Assembly (NCBI GenBank): GCA_022826945.1
Contig: JAJDTY010000007.1
Location: 256,501 to 320,500 of the forward strand
From: Candidatus Binatia bacterium
GTDB taxonomy: Bacteria; Desulfobacterota; Binatia; Bin18
Direction of reading: 5' to 3'
Length of the DNA stretch: 64,000 bases
In this document: in pieces, positions 27,263 through 36,082 of the stretch
Numbering within the stretch: the first letter of the stretch is position 1
How the letters are laid out: the number at the start of each line of letters is the position of its first letter
Made by a program: the position numbers and the translations under genes
The notes under the pieces: generated by a model
Seen by the model: only the letters and a program-made list of their open reading frames with translations
What the model was told of the DNA's origin: nothing
Databases searched by the model: none

Positions 27263-28504
27263 TCATTCCTCGGTCCACTGCCCCAAGTGCATCATCAGCC
27301 CCACCGTGGCCCACCACACCAGCGCGACTTCCGCGTCCCCCCAGTTATACTGGGTCAGGCCGCCAATCAGAAAACCGACCAGGCCGAGCCAGCAGCCCAG
27401 GGTCAGGCTTTTCAGCGGCTCGGTCCGTTGTCTCGCATAGACACGCCAGCCCGTCACGATAATCGAGCCGACCAGGAAGAGAAAGGCCGCCAGGCCAAGC
27501 AGACCGGTATCCACCCACATCTGGAGGAAGTTATTGTGCGCGTGCGCATCGGTGTCGGCCTGGGGATAGCGCTGATAAAACGCCGCCCGAAACTGCTTAT
27601 AGTTCCCAAACCCCCAGCCGGTCAGGGGCCGCTCCTTGATCATATCGATATTGGCCAGCCAGATCTGACTGCGCCCGATATTGGCCTCAACGTCAAAGAT
27701 CGACCGTCCCCGTTCGCGCACCCCCTGCCCGGCGCTGACAAAAAGCAGACCGCACACCGCCACCCCCCCAACCACGGCCAGCACGGCGCGACGGCCCCGT
27801 ACTAGCCCGTACACCACCAGCACCACACCGTAGGCGACCCAGACGCCACGCGTGAGGGAGAAGAACAGAGCCAGCAGCATACACACCCACCCCCCGACCA
27901 GCAGGAGACGCTGCGTTTTCAACAGCCCGGGAGCCAATCCCCAGGCGGTGATCAGGCACAGCGGAAAGAGCAAGGCGTGGGCATAGGTGATCCCGGACGG
28001 ATGCAGCCCTTTTACCCGGTAGCCCTCCTGGCGGCCAAACCAGAACGGGTCGAGGTTGGACTCCTTGCCGACCAGCGTCTTGGCCAGATCGAGCCCGGTA
28101 AAATGCTGCACGATGCTATACACCGCCACCGCTCCGGCGACCCAGAGCGCCACGGTCAGCAGTTTTTCCACTTCCCGCCCGCTGCGGACGAGCACAAAGA
28201 CCGCCAGACAGCCGCCCATGAGCCACATTTTCCGGTACCCGATAAAGGACTGCAGCGGATCGGGACTCAGAACGGTTGAGACCAGGAGGGCGGCAAAAAA
28301 AACGAAAAAGGGCCACCACAGCGGCGTGCGGGGCAGAGCGCGGGTGCGCCACAGCGTATAGCCGAGGAAGGCCAGCAGACAGCCCAGCGCGGTTTGCTGA
28401 AAGGCGATGGGGAGATTCCAGGTGGCAAAGAACAGCACCAGCAGGCCGACCCGCAGAACGTCGTCCCACCGCTGAAGTGGCATCAGGGCCGACACAACCC
28501 ACAT
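27263..28504 (-). CDS. O-antigen ligase/polymerase-family membrane protein (WaaL/Wzy-like)
   Basis: This 413-residue protein has about eleven membrane helices and a large periplasmic loop containing RSQIWLANIDMIKERPLTGWG, then GNY and HAHNNFLQMWVDTG. The last of these is the Wzy_C signature with the essential His/Asn pair. Members either ligate O-antigen to lipid A-core, polymerise repeat units or act on proteins (PglL), and sequence alone does not separate these. It begins 1 bp after the sugar transferase stop and continues the same operon. Confidence 0.88.
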   Translation of the reverse strand: MWVVSALMPLQRWDDVLRVGLLVLFFATWNLPIAFQQTALGCLLAFLGYTLWRTRALPRTPLWWPFFVFFAALLVSTVLSPDPLQSFIGYRKMWLMGGCLAVFVLVRSGREVEKLLTVALWVAGAVAVYSIVQHFTGLDLAKTLVGKESNLDPFWFGRQEGYRVKGLHPSGITYAHALLFPLCLITAWGLAPGLLKTQRLLLVGGWVCMLLALFFSLTRGVWVAYGVVLVVYGLVRGRRAVLAVVGGVAVCGLLFVSAGQGVRERGRSIFDVEANIGRSQIWLANIDMIKERPLTGWGFGNYKQFRAAFYQRYPQADTDAHAHNNFLQMWVDTGLLGLAAFLFLVGSIIVTGWRVYARQRTEPLKSLTLGCWLGLVGFLIGGLTQYNWGDAEVALVWWATVGLMMHLGQWTEE

Positions 28505-28505
28505 C

Positions 28506-29969
28506 CTATACGCCGCGCCGGGTCAGGATGACCTTGACCGTCTCGGTCAGGACGCGGACATCCAGCCACAGCGAATAATTGTAGATATAGGCCAGGTCGT
28601 ATTTCAGCTTGTACTCGGGCGAGGTGTGGTATTCGCCGTTGACCTGGGCCAGACCGGTCAGGCCGGGTTTGACCTGCAGACGTTCCGCATAACCGGGAAT
28701 CGTCTGCTGAAACTCGGCGACAAACTCGGGCCGCTCCGGGCGGGGACCAACCAGACTCATGGACCCGTTGAGGACGTTGAAGAGCTGCGGGATTTCGTCA
28801 ATCCGGGTGGCCCGCAGCAGGCGACCGACCGGCGTCACCCGGCGGTCATCCGAGCGGGCCAGCACCGGACCGGTCTGCGCCTCGGCCTCGTTGACCATGG
28901 TGCGCAGTTTATACAAGGTAAAGGCTTTTCCGTGCCGGCCCACCCGCCGCTGCCGGTACAGCACCGGTCCTGACGACGAGAGCTTGATCAGGCAGGCGGC
29001 CACGCACACCAGCGGCAAACACAAGACCAGCAAGACGCCGGCAATCAGGCGATCACCGAGACTTTTCACCAGAAAGGCCAGTTCTTCACGCGGATTCTTC
29101 AGCACCTCGACCAAGGGCACATCGTGCAGACGCACGGACGCCACCCGTCCCACCAGAATGTCATAGACGGAGGGGACCACGAGGACGCGCGGCCGTTCGG
29201 CCGCCATGTGGCCGGTGGGCAGATTCAGCAGCCGGTCAACAAACGTGTCTTTCCAGCTTGCGGACGACAGGAGAATCACCTCATCGATCTCGACCCGTTC
29301 AAGGACCTGGGGCAGACCATCTATCCGTCCCAGCCACGGGACACCGACCGCTTCCGGTGTCTGACAGGCGGCCTCCTCCAACCCGATTGCGCCCACAACA
29401 TCGAGACCGGGAGACGGATGGAGGTCGGTCAGGCTGGAGAGAAACATCCGCACATCCTGCGCGAGACCGATCAGGAGGACCCGCACCGGGCTGGAGTGTC
29501 CGAGACGGTGATTCATCCACAGCCGCACGCCGATAATGCCCAGGGTATTAAACACCCAGAAGGCCACCAGCACGGAGCGCGGGAAGGACAAGTCGCCCCG
29601 AAAGAAATACCACGCCGCCGTGGCCAGCAGTTGGATGCCGAGGGCCGTCGCCACCCGCGTCACCAAACGGACACGCCGGTGCGGTGCCGGCTGGTCGTAC
29701 AAGCCGAAGAAATAGAGCAGGGCCACCTGCGTCCCCAAGAGCAACAGCAGGGGATGGACCACTTCGGTGAAACGCGAAGCCGGCAGGAAATCCGCCGTCA
29801 GGGGAAAGGGCAGATAGACGCGCAGGGAAAAGGCGCTCCCATACGCAAGACAGGCCCACACCAAGTCGGCCAGCATCAGCAGGAGAACGGTCTGATCGCT
29901 TCTGCGGGGTGACCGTCTTCCGGAGTCGCGCCTCCTTCCTGGCGTTTGAGACGGACGCACAGGCTTCAC
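28506..29969 (-). CDS. polyprenyl glycosylphosphotransferase (initiating sugar transferase)
   Basis: This 487-residue protein uses the GTG at 29969, which overlaps the upstream GT2 stop by 4 bp (GTGA). A 72-residue upstream extension runs inside the GT2 gene and is rejected. It has four membrane helices, a central Rossmann-like CoA-binding-type domain (VRVLLIGLAQDVRMF...) and a C-terminal bacterial sugar transferase domain (SSSGPVLYRQRRVGRHGK, KLRTM, DEIPQLFNVL, GPRPERPEF, KPGLTGLAQVNG). It transfers sugar-1-phosphate to undecaprenyl phosphate on the cytosolic face, starting repeat-unit assembly. Confidence 0.93.
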   Translation of the reverse strand: MKPVRPSQTPGRRRDSGRRSPRRSDQTVLLLMLADLVWACLAYGSAFSLRVYLPFPLTADFLPASRFTEVVHPLLLLLGTQVALLYFFGLYDQPAPHRRVRLVTRVATALGIQLLATAAWYFFRGDLSFPRSVLVAFWVFNTLGIIGVRLWMNHRLGHSSPVRVLLIGLAQDVRMFLSSLTDLHPSPGLDVVGAIGLEEAACQTPEAVGVPWLGRIDGLPQVLERVEIDEVILLSSASWKDTFVDRLLNLPTGHMAAERPRVLVVPSVYDILVGRVASVRLHDVPLVEVLKNPREELAFLVKSLGDRLIAGVLLVLCLPLVCVAACLIKLSSSGPVLYRQRRVGRHGKAFTLYKLRTMVNEAEAQTGPVLARSDDRRVTPVGRLLRATRIDEIPQLFNVLNGSMSLVGPRPERPEFVAEFQQTIPGYAERLQVKPGLTGLAQVNGEYHTSPEYKLKYDLAYIYNYSLWLDVRVLTETVKVILTRRGV

Positions 29970-30784
29970 AACGTATCGCTCTCCCTCGGGGCGTTTGGAA
30001 ATCGTGCGTACAGCGCCCGACGAGAGACTATATACCGATGCTTCCAAAAGTAGTAGGCAAGACCGCGGAGATGTTTCCAGCCCAGGCGCGAGAAGGCCGA
30101 GCGGGCGATGCGTTGCTCGGCGTGCGTCACCACCGCGGCCGGCTGGTAGACCACCTGCCACCCCGCCTGGTGCATGCGCAGACACAGATCGACATCTTCC
30201 GGACCGTAGAAAATCCGTTCGTCCAGCAGGCCGACCTCGTCAAGCGCCCGTCGGCGGATGAGCTGACAGGCGCCAATCACATAGTCGACCGACCGGAGCG
30301 TATCGTGCGCCCAGTCCGCCAACTCGGCCCGCCGGGCAGCGCGGTGCGTGAGCGCAGACGGAAAACGACGGCCGATCTTGTCCAAGAGCGTCGGAAACAA
30401 ACGACAGGACAGACACAGCTGCCCCTCGGCATCAACGAGTCTGGGCCCGCACAGGCCCACCTCCGGGCTGGCGTCAAGCAACTGCACAAGCTGGTCCAGC
30501 GCAGCGGGATGCACAATCGTATCGTCATCCAGGATGAGAATGTATTCTCCGCGCGCACACCGGATACCCTGGTTCCGTGCCGGTGCCACCCCGAGGTTTT
30601 TCCGATTCGCAATAATGCGGACCTGGGGAAAGCGGTCTCTCAACACCGACACCGTCAGGTCCCGTGAGCCGTTATCCACCACAATCACCTCGTGGCTGGC
30701 CGTCAGACCGGCAGGTAACGAGGCCAGACAGGCTTCAATCTTCCGGGCGGAATTCCAGGCCAGGATGACAACCGAGACCTTCAT
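29966..30784 (-). CDS. family 2 glycosyltransferase (WbbL/rhamnosyltransferase-like)
   Basis: This 272-residue GT-A enzyme contains VSVVILAWNSARKIEACLAS at the start, DNGSRD (about 37), LDDDTI as the metal-binding DxD-type motif (about 88) and FYGPEDVDLCLRMHQAGW near 185. Those are typical of dTDP-rhamnose or similar transferases. The ATG at 30784 overlaps the previous gene's stop (ATGA). It acts in the cytosol on lipid-linked glycan. Confidence 0.88.
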   Translation of the reverse strand: MKVSVVILAWNSARKIEACLASLPAGLTASHEVIVVDNGSRDLTVSVLRDRFPQVRIIANRKNLGVAPARNQGIRCARGEYILILDDDTIVHPAALDQLVQLLDASPEVGLCGPRLVDAEGQLCLSCRLFPTLLDKIGRRFPSALTHRAARRAELADWAHDTLRSVDYVIGACQLIRRRALDEVGLLDERIFYGPEDVDLCLRMHQAGWQVVYQPAAVVTHAEQRIARSAFSRLGWKHLRGLAYYFWKHRYIVSRRALYARFPNAPRESDTL

Positions 30785-31833
30785 TGTTGAGCCCCGGACT
30801 GTCCGAACGGCCGAGACGCGTCTCGAGTCGCTGCCTGAGCGGACCAGCGTTTGGTTGACACAAAGGGCCGATACAAACTGTAGAAGCCGGCCCGTCTGAG
30901 GCGTCTCCAGGCCCACAGCCTGGCCAGACCACGAAGACCCAGGGCCAGGAGGACCAGCCCGTATTCACGTATCCGAATGGCGCGCAAAAACTCGGCCCAG
31001 GGATATGCCGCGACCGGGCCGTTTGCGAGCAGGGGGGCGTACTGGCGGCGAATCTGCATTTTTCCGCCCTCGGCACGCACCCGCTCAGCAAAATAGTCGC
31101 GCCACGTCTGCGGCAGGATAAAAAACACCTGGGCCTGCATGACTTTACGCACACGCTGTTTTCCGACCGCAACGGTCAGCCAGGCATCTTCCAGCAGCAA
31201 GTCTTCCGGCATGGGCTCGCTCAGCGCATCTTTGCGTATCAGAAAGAGGCGACCGCCGGCATTCCCGAAGTTGAATCGATACGGCAGTGCGCCCATACGA
31301 CTCCAGATACTCGCCTCGGGCTCCAGCATTGGCACTTCACGCGTAGCAACCAACCCCAACTGCGGCTCCGTCTGCATGCACGCGTATAGATAAGCAATGG
31401 CCTGCGTATCAATGCGGACGTCGGCATCACAGAACAGGAGCAGGTCGCCGCACGCCCATTGCCACAAAGTATTCATGGCTCGGGGCTTCCCCCGCCAGTC
31501 TGCCAGCAGCACGCGACACGTCAATGCTCCCTGCCCCCCAGTTCCCGGAGAGGACTGATACTGTTGATGCGCGTCGGCTTGAGCCTGCTCTGCGGAGGAG
31601 AGCGGAATCTCCCGGAGCGCTATCGCGTGACGCGTACAAAAATCCCGGACCGCCAGCAGTGGCGGACAGGGCCGGTCCGGGCCGACCCCATTAATGCACA
31701 CGAGCAGTTCCCGGGCACGGCCGGACGGAAGCTGGGGCGACAGACTGGCCGCCAACAGGCTCTCCAGCGTACTGCCCAGGTCCGGTTCGTCCGCCCGGCA
31801 CGGGACGACGAGAGAGAGCGTTTCGTCAATCAT
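30781..31833 (-). CDS. family 2-type glycosyltransferase with C-terminal membrane-associated region
   Basis: This 350-residue protein starts at the ATG 31833 (MIDETLSLVVPCRADEPDLG). GT-A features are LLLFCDADVRID (DxD, about 130), LLLEDAWLTVAVG (the ED acid, about 215) and RYDYFAE-like segments (WRDYFAERVRAEGGK). The family resembles cellulose-synthase-like and N-glycosyltransferase GT2 proteins. It is the first gene of the minus-strand glycan operon running down to 19752. The conserved 68-bp segment at 31840-31907 lies directly upstream. Confidence 0.82.
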   Translation of the reverse strand: MIDETLSLVVPCRADEPDLGSTLESLLAASLSPQLPSGRARELLVCINGVGPDRPCPPLLAVRDFCTRHAIALREIPLSSAEQAQADAHQQYQSSPGTGGQGALTCRVLLADWRGKPRAMNTLWQWACGDLLLFCDADVRIDTQAIAYLYACMQTEPQLGLVATREVPMLEPEASIWSRMGALPYRFNFGNAGGRLFLIRKDALSEPMPEDLLLEDAWLTVAVGKQRVRKVMQAQVFFILPQTWRDYFAERVRAEGGKMQIRRQYAPLLANGPVAAYPWAEFLRAIRIREYGLVLLALGLRGLARLWAWRRLRRAGFYSLYRPFVSTKRWSAQAATRDASRPFGQSGAQQ

Positions 31834-31839
31834 AGAGGT

Positions 31840-31907
31840 CTTGTCGGGAGGTTGGGGGAGGTGCAAAGCGCCAACGGCGGACAGTTGGAGACCATCGTCA
31901 AACGCGC
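31840..31907. repeat. upstream element copy A (copy B at 32481-32545)
   Basis: CTTGTCGGGA at 31840 starts a segment of about 65 bp ending GACCATCGTCAAA. It recurs with moderate divergence at 32481-32545 (same order of blocks: CTTGTCGGGA, AAAGCGC, ACGGC, GACCATCGTCAAA). Copy A is just upstream of the GT2 start; copy B is upstream of a glycosyltransferase ghost. It is probably a duplicated promoter/leader. Confidence 0.65.
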
Positions 31908-32152
31908 CAGCCCGTCTTCTTGATATCCAGGCTGGATTCCATGTCTTCACTTTCCCTCCGCTCCACAAGTTGTGCCGGGAGCGCCTCAATATCGATATAT
32001 TGCGAGACCCCTGAGAGCGTCACGGCTCCCAGACGGTCCTGATTATCAAACTCCCCGAGCGCCTGCTCGGTGATGTCACGCGTCTCCTCTATCAGCGTAT
32101 TTGAGAACTCGACGCAGAGGATATCCCCGTCTGGATAGTACTGGAGCTTCAT
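31898..32152 (-). CDS. DUF2283 protein
   Basis: This 84-residue protein begins MKLQYYPDGDILCVEFSN and has ETRDITEQALGEFD. That is the compact beta-sheet DUF2283 pattern often encoded beside DUF4258 or other toxin-like genes. No DUF4258 partner is visible next to it. A GGAGGCAGAT ribosome site precedes the ATG. The biochemical role is unknown; an antitoxin-like role is a guess from family context. Confidence 0.8.
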   Translation of the reverse strand: MKLQYYPDGDILCVEFSNTLIEETRDITEQALGEFDNQDRLGAVTLSGVSQYIDIEALPAQLVERRESEDMESSLDIKKTGWRV

Positions 32153-32311
32153 ATCTGCCTCCTGCCCTATTATGGTTTGAAACTCCGATCAAAGAAAGCG
32201 TTGAAAATCGTCTCATTAAGGGAGGAAATTTCACCCTGGGCAATTCCTCCATCCTGCGGAGGGATTATACATGAGTTTGTCTCGATTCTCAGCGGTTTGG
32301 TGAGCTGCCGA

Positions 32312-32353
32312 TCAGTGCAAAAGACGCCGATAGTGTTGCTCAAGCAGGGCGGA
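32312..32353 (-). pseudogene. C-terminal ghost of a GT4 glycosyltransferase
   Basis: Thirteen codons ending in TGA read ALLEQHYRRLLH, nearly identical to the last residues of the GT4 gene at 34571-35926 (ALLEQHYRRLVH). DNA similarity covers about 45 bp and then stops. The 32481-32545 leader copy lies upstream of it on the same strand. The pair looks like a glycosyltransferase gene whose body was deleted. The rest of 32153-32666 holds no gene I can support. Confidence 0.65.
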
Positions 32354-32629
32354 CCCGACGCCTATCCATTTTTCTCACTACCGACAAGCCGGACACTGCC
32401 CTTTGAGTGACGGTACTCTGAGCACACGCCGCTCAAGTGGACGCCTGGAATCCTATCAACAATGGACCGATAATACATATCTTGTCGGGATGTTTGTCGA
32501 GGTATAAAGCGCTGACGGCCGGAGGCGAGAGACCATCGTCAAAGCCCTGGGGTCTAGGCCGGGAGGTCATCGACCCGGCCGACAGGCAGCAGAAGCCCGG
32601 CGACGCCTTCTCCTACTGAACTTGTACGT

Positions 32630-32658
32630 TTGACGTATTACACCAAACATTCTATCGT
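32630..32658 (+). promoter_or_regulatory. candidate sigma-70 promoter of higBA
   Basis: TTGACG (32630-32635) and TATCGT (32653-32658) are separated by 17 bp. The predicted start of transcription is within a few bases of the GTG start of higB (32667), which would make the mRNA nearly leaderless. The region is AT-richer than its surroundings. Confidence 0.4.
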
Positions 32659-32666
32659 CATCCTCC

Positions 32667-32954
32667 GTGATTCAATCATTCGGAGACAGTAAGAGTCGCC
32701 GACTGTTCGAGAGCGGCCGGCTGAGAGGCTTTCGCGGCCTTGATTACGAGCGGGCACTGATGCTGCTCGATGCGCTTGACGCCGCGTCTTCGCTCGCTCC
32801 GCTTCGGGCGCTTCAGGCCGTTCGGCTCCACGCACTGACCCGCGACCGGCGGAGACGATGGGCAATGACGGTGAACCGGCGCTGGCGGGTGACGTTTCGA
32901 TTCGCGGACGGCCCTGCGCACGAGGTGAGCATTGAGGACTATCACACAGGATAA
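32667..32954 (+). CDS. higB: HigB-type toxin (RelE superfamily)
   Basis: This 95-residue protein has the HigB 'plasmid maintenance killer' pattern: FGDSKSRRLFESG at the N-terminus, DALDAASSLAPLRAL, LHALTRDRRRRWAM and NRRWRVTFRF, then EVSIEDYHTG. The frame is complete, including the C-terminal His. HigB cleaves mRNA on the ribosome. The antitoxin gene follows 16 bp later, the usual toxin-first order. It uses a GTG start without a clear ribosome site. Of the toxin genes in this window it is the only one that looks intact. Confidence 0.88.
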   Translation: MIQSFGDSKSRRLFESGRLRGFRGLDYERALMLLDALDAASSLAPLRALQAVRLHALTRDRRRRWAMTVNRRWRVTFRFADGPAHEVSIEDYHTG

Positions 32955-32970
32955 AATCGGGAGGCAGGCT

Positions 32971-33258
32971 ATGACACGAGTAAAGACCCATCCTGGTCGG
33001 GTACTGCGGGCGGAACTGGAAGCGAGAGGTATGAGCGCCAACCGGCTGGCGCTCGCCCTCCGTGTCCCGGCAAACCGGATTACCGCCATCCTACGGGGCG
33101 AACGGGCGGTCACGGCCGAGACGGCCGTACGCCTCGGCCGCTACCTTGGAACCGGTCCGGCCTTCTGGATGAACCTGCAGAGCGGATACGACATCTCGGT
33201 CGTGGAGAGCGTCAAGGGGCATGTGATCGTAGGCGAGGTGCCGGCCTCGGTTTCGTAA
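32971..33258 (+). CDS. higA: HigA-type antitoxin
   Basis: This 95-residue XRE/HigA antitoxin has the helix-turn-helix SANRLALALRVPANRITAIL (about 20-39), ERAVTAETAVRLGRYLGTGPAFWMNLQ and a VVES..H tail, all hallmark HigA. The ATG at 32971 has GGGAGGC upstream; a 13-residue extension overlapping higB is less likely. It neutralises HigB and represses the higBA promoter. Confidence 0.9.
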   Translation: MTRVKTHPGRVLRAELEARGMSANRLALALRVPANRITAILRGERAVTAETAVRLGRYLGTGPAFWMNLQSGYDISVVESVKGHVIVGEVPASVS

Positions 33259-33410
33259 CGCTCGTGTGCTGGAACTGAAGTACGGCTCATTAGAGAATGG
33301 CCCTCAGCATTGGATGTCAGGAGGGCTTTCTGCTGGGCCATGGCGGGCACCCAGCGCCGGCGGCACTGAATCTTATTTTCAGACTAAGAATCTGATAGGA
33401 GTCCCCAGAG

Positions 33411-33632
33411 ATGGAACACGAAATCATTACGGCGTGGGCGGGGGTCGGGATTGGGGTCGGGCAACTGCTCTTGATTGCTTGGGGCTTGCGCCAGATGGGC
33501 AAAGCCTCCCAGGAGCGCAACCGCCAACTGGACGCCATGGAGGCCGCCCAACGCGAGCAGAGCCGCACGCAGGCGGAAGCGTTGGGCAAAATCGGCGAGG
33601 GCATAGCCGAGCTGCTCCGGCGGACCGCCTAG
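33411..33632 (+). CDS. small single-helix membrane protein with coiled coil
   Basis: This 73-residue protein has one N-terminal membrane helix (AWAGVGIGVGQLLLIAWGL, about 8-26) followed by a charged amphipathic coiled coil (MGKASQERNRQLDAMEAAQ onward). TAGGAG lies upstream of the ATG. It has no named family. Similar architecture (short helix plus coiled coil) recurs in the window at 45450, 58933 and 60669, with the helix at the other end. Confidence 0.6.
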   Translation: MEHEIITAWAGVGIGVGQLLLIAWGLRQMGKASQERNRQLDAMEAAQREQSRTQAEALGKIGEGIAELLRRTA

Positions 33633-33645
33633 CCCCTGTCCGCCT

Positions 33646-34273
33646 GTGGAGTTCGCCAGGACCGCCGCCTTCCCTTTTCTCGTCGTTCTTTTCTTCTCCG
33701 GCCCAGCGGTCGCCCAAGACTGACCGCCCGACATGCTGGCCGATCAATATCTGCTGGAGGCGACCGAGGCGATGGAGCCGGGCGAGCGATTAAAGGCGGG
33801 GCGGGCGGGCGAGAAAATCGAAGCCCTAAATAGCGAGCCGCCGCCGATGTTTGCGTATTGCTACGGCAAGTTGCTGGCCGAGCATGGCGTGGGACCGGAA
33901 GTGTGGCGCAAGGGCCAGGCGTTGCTCAAACAGTTCGTCCTCAGGGCCGGGCGAGCCTCGGAATACTCCACCCCGACCCTGAGGTTGCTGGCCAGGGTGG
34001 ACGCCAAATTGGAGGCAGCCGCAAGACGTGCCCCATTGTTGCGCACGATGAACGCGCAGATGGTGCGCATTGAGGGGGGGCGCTTCCCCAGGGGCGGTAC
34101 CCCGGAGCAGGAGCCGTGCCCGGGCGATGAGAAGCCGGCGCACCAGGTGCGGGTCAGCAGCTTCGAAGTGAGCACATACGAAGTGACCCCAGGAGCTATG
34201 GGAAGCCGTGATGGGGGCGAACGCATCACAGCCCGCTTACAAGGAAAACCCCCGTTATGAGTCCAGACCCTAG
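33646..34273 (+). pseudogene. broken SUMF1/formylglycine-generating-enzyme-like secreted protein
   Basis: The frame from GTG 33646 encodes a clear signal peptide (FLVVLFFSGPAVAQD) and then hits TGA at 33721. It continues in the same frame as LADQYLLEATEAM..., with a helical region and the start of a SUMF1 domain (MVRIEGGRFPRGG, then EKPAHQVRVSSFEVSTYEVT). A frameshift near 34190 follows: the family-like continuation ELWEAVMGANASQPAYKENP is in the next frame and stops at TAG 34271. The catalytic C-terminal half of the domain is gone. At least three lesions therefore mark it as dead. Confidence 0.8.
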
Positions 34274-34375
34274 AGCGTTTCACGATAAATTGTAGCCGTG
34301 CCAGTCCGCGCTCGTAGGGAAGGACAGGGGCCGGCCCCAAGCGGCCTGGGAGGGGCTGCGTGGGACTCTCTTCCT

Positions 34376-34423
34376 GGGAGGGCGGCCATCCTGGCTGCCA
34401 TGCGGACTGGAAGCCCGCACTCC
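34376..34423. repeat. interspersed palindromic repeat, copy 1
   Basis: The segment from GGGAGGGCGGCCATCC to GGAAGCCCGCACTCC has inverted ends (GGGAG-GCGG against GGGAGTGCGGGCTTCC on the other strand). It matches the elements at 54909-54973 and 56913-56970. It lies in a 300-bp gene-free stretch (34274-34570), otherwise without recognisable content. Confidence 0.75.
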
Positions 34424-34570
34424 TCCTAAAGGGGAAGAGAGACGCGCTACACCGTAGCGTTCTTTGCTCTCGGGTCGGGCCTCATATCCGGGGTGTTCCC
34501 TTCAAGCGGGGAGTGATTCTTTCGTGCCTTCTTTGTTGGAAGGGCAGAGGCGTTGGGGAAGATTGGCCCA

Positions 34571-35926
34571 TCAGTGTACAAGACGCCGATAGTGCTGTTC
34601 GAGCAGGGCGGCGTCTGCGCGAATCGATCTGACCGCGGGAAATGCGCGTGAGAGCCGGGTAACCAAATCCGGTTCGGTAATAAAGCGGTTCATCTTTTGA
34701 CGCAGGTCATCGATATCGCGCGGCTGAAACAGCAGGCCGTTCACGCCATCCGTTACCCACTCGCGCATGCCGCCAAAGTCGGCCGTAATCACGGGGGTAT
34801 GGGCCAGAAAGGCCTCCCGAATCACCAGCGGAGCATTTTCATACCAGATCGAGGGCACGACGACGACATCCACCTCAGCCAGGATGCGACCGAGTTCATG
34901 CTGCTCGTAGCGCCCCATGCACCGAATACGGGCCGAGTTGGCCAACTGCGAGCGAAAGCGTTTTTCGTCCGGATAGGGTGCATAGGCCGCCTCGCCGCCA
35001 TAGATGCGCAGTTCTGCCTGAGGCAGGGTCTGAAAGGCTTCGACCAGCAGATGGACGCCCTTCACCGGGTCAACAACGCCGATATAGCCAAAGGTGAGAG
35101 GCCGCTTGCCCCCGTTTTTCTGAGGAATACCGGTTTTCGGAGCGGGCCGAATGGCGTCGGTCTGCAAGCCGCACTCGTGAAACAGAATTTTCTCTTGCGG
35201 GACGCCAAAAGCCACAAACTGCTCGCGGAGGAAACGCGACGGCGCCAAAAACAGCGACACCGATGCACACAGCGCCCGAATATGGGCCATACGGGCCTGA
35301 ATCTGTTGCCGCGCCGCGAGCGAGACGGACTGAGAACCGGCCCGTTTCCCATACCAACGCCGGGCCTGCTCTCTGAGCCAGGGGTGTCGGCTGAGCAGCG
35401 GTTTCAGCCAATGATGAATGGTCGCCATATTTCGGTCGAGCACATGGTGAAAACACTGGGCACAGCCGGTATCGGTCTGGCCTGGGCACACCGATAAATC
35501 GGGTTTCAGAAACCGGCCGCGCTGGCAGATGAGCCAGTAGTCGTGCAGCGTCATCACCACCGGAATCTGACGCCGCACCGCCTCGTGCACGCACGTTGTG
35601 GACAGATACATGAGATGCTGGAAATGGACGATGTCGGGCTGGAAACGATCCAGCATCTGTCCAAAACGGGTGGCGATGTTTGCATTTTCGTAACTAGCCG
35701 GGAACGTTTTACTCTCCCGCAGGGTATGATTCACCCGTGTAATCTCAACACGCTCAACGCGCGTCGTCTCCACCCGATACTCAGGCTGCTCCGGGTCTGC
35801 GCGGCGCGTAAAAACCGAGACGGCATGTCCCTGTCGTGCCAGCTCTTGAGTCAGAGCGGCCGCGTACGTTTCGGTCCCTCCCAGATATTCCGGCGGCAAG
35901 CCGTGAACAACCTGACTAATCCTCAT
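34571..35926 (-). CDS. family 4 glycosyltransferase
   Basis: This 451-residue GT-B retaining glycosyltransferase begins MRISQVVHGLPPEYLGGTET (donor-side glycine loop) and contains THDYWLICQRG, then a Cys-rich insertion (CPGQTDTGCAQC). The Glycos_transf_1 signature is also present: FGYIGVVDPVKGVHLLVEAF, GRYEQHELGRILAEVDVVVV and WYENAPLVIREAFLAHTPV, where the ENxPLVIxE motif positions the nucleotide sugar. Its last 13 codons are duplicated as a ghost at 32312. It is transcribed away from the 36083 cassette. Confidence 0.9.
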   Translation of the reverse strand: MRISQVVHGLPPEYLGGTETYAAALTQELARQGHAVSVFTRRADPEQPEYRVETTRVERVEITRVNHTLRESKTFPASYENANIATRFGQMLDRFQPDIVHFQHLMYLSTTCVHEAVRRQIPVVMTLHDYWLICQRGRFLKPDLSVCPGQTDTGCAQCFHHVLDRNMATIHHWLKPLLSRHPWLREQARRWYGKRAGSQSVSLAARQQIQARMAHIRALCASVSLFLAPSRFLREQFVAFGVPQEKILFHECGLQTDAIRPAPKTGIPQKNGGKRPLTFGYIGVVDPVKGVHLLVEAFQTLPQAELRIYGGEAAYAPYPDEKRFRSQLANSARIRCMGRYEQHELGRILAEVDVVVVPSIWYENAPLVIREAFLAHTPVITADFGGMREWVTDGVNGLLFQPRDIDDLRQKMNRFITEPDLVTRLSRAFPAVRSIRADAALLEQHYRRLVH

Positions 35927-36082
35927 TTTTTAGCGCCTTCTTTTCATGTACCGATAGTCCTTCTTTGAGGGAAGAACCCTCCTGCCCTTGCCATTGAGAA
36001 AACAGCAGGGATCAGTTATGACAGGCATGTTACATATCAACGAAAAACATACGAATTGTGCGACATACGGAGGAAGTAACAC

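Noticed and set aside
33646-34273. Variable target of a diversity-generating retroelement (SUMF1/C-lectin fold proteins are common targets)
   Set aside because: The C-terminal variable region is missing and no reverse transcriptase or template repeat is present in the window.
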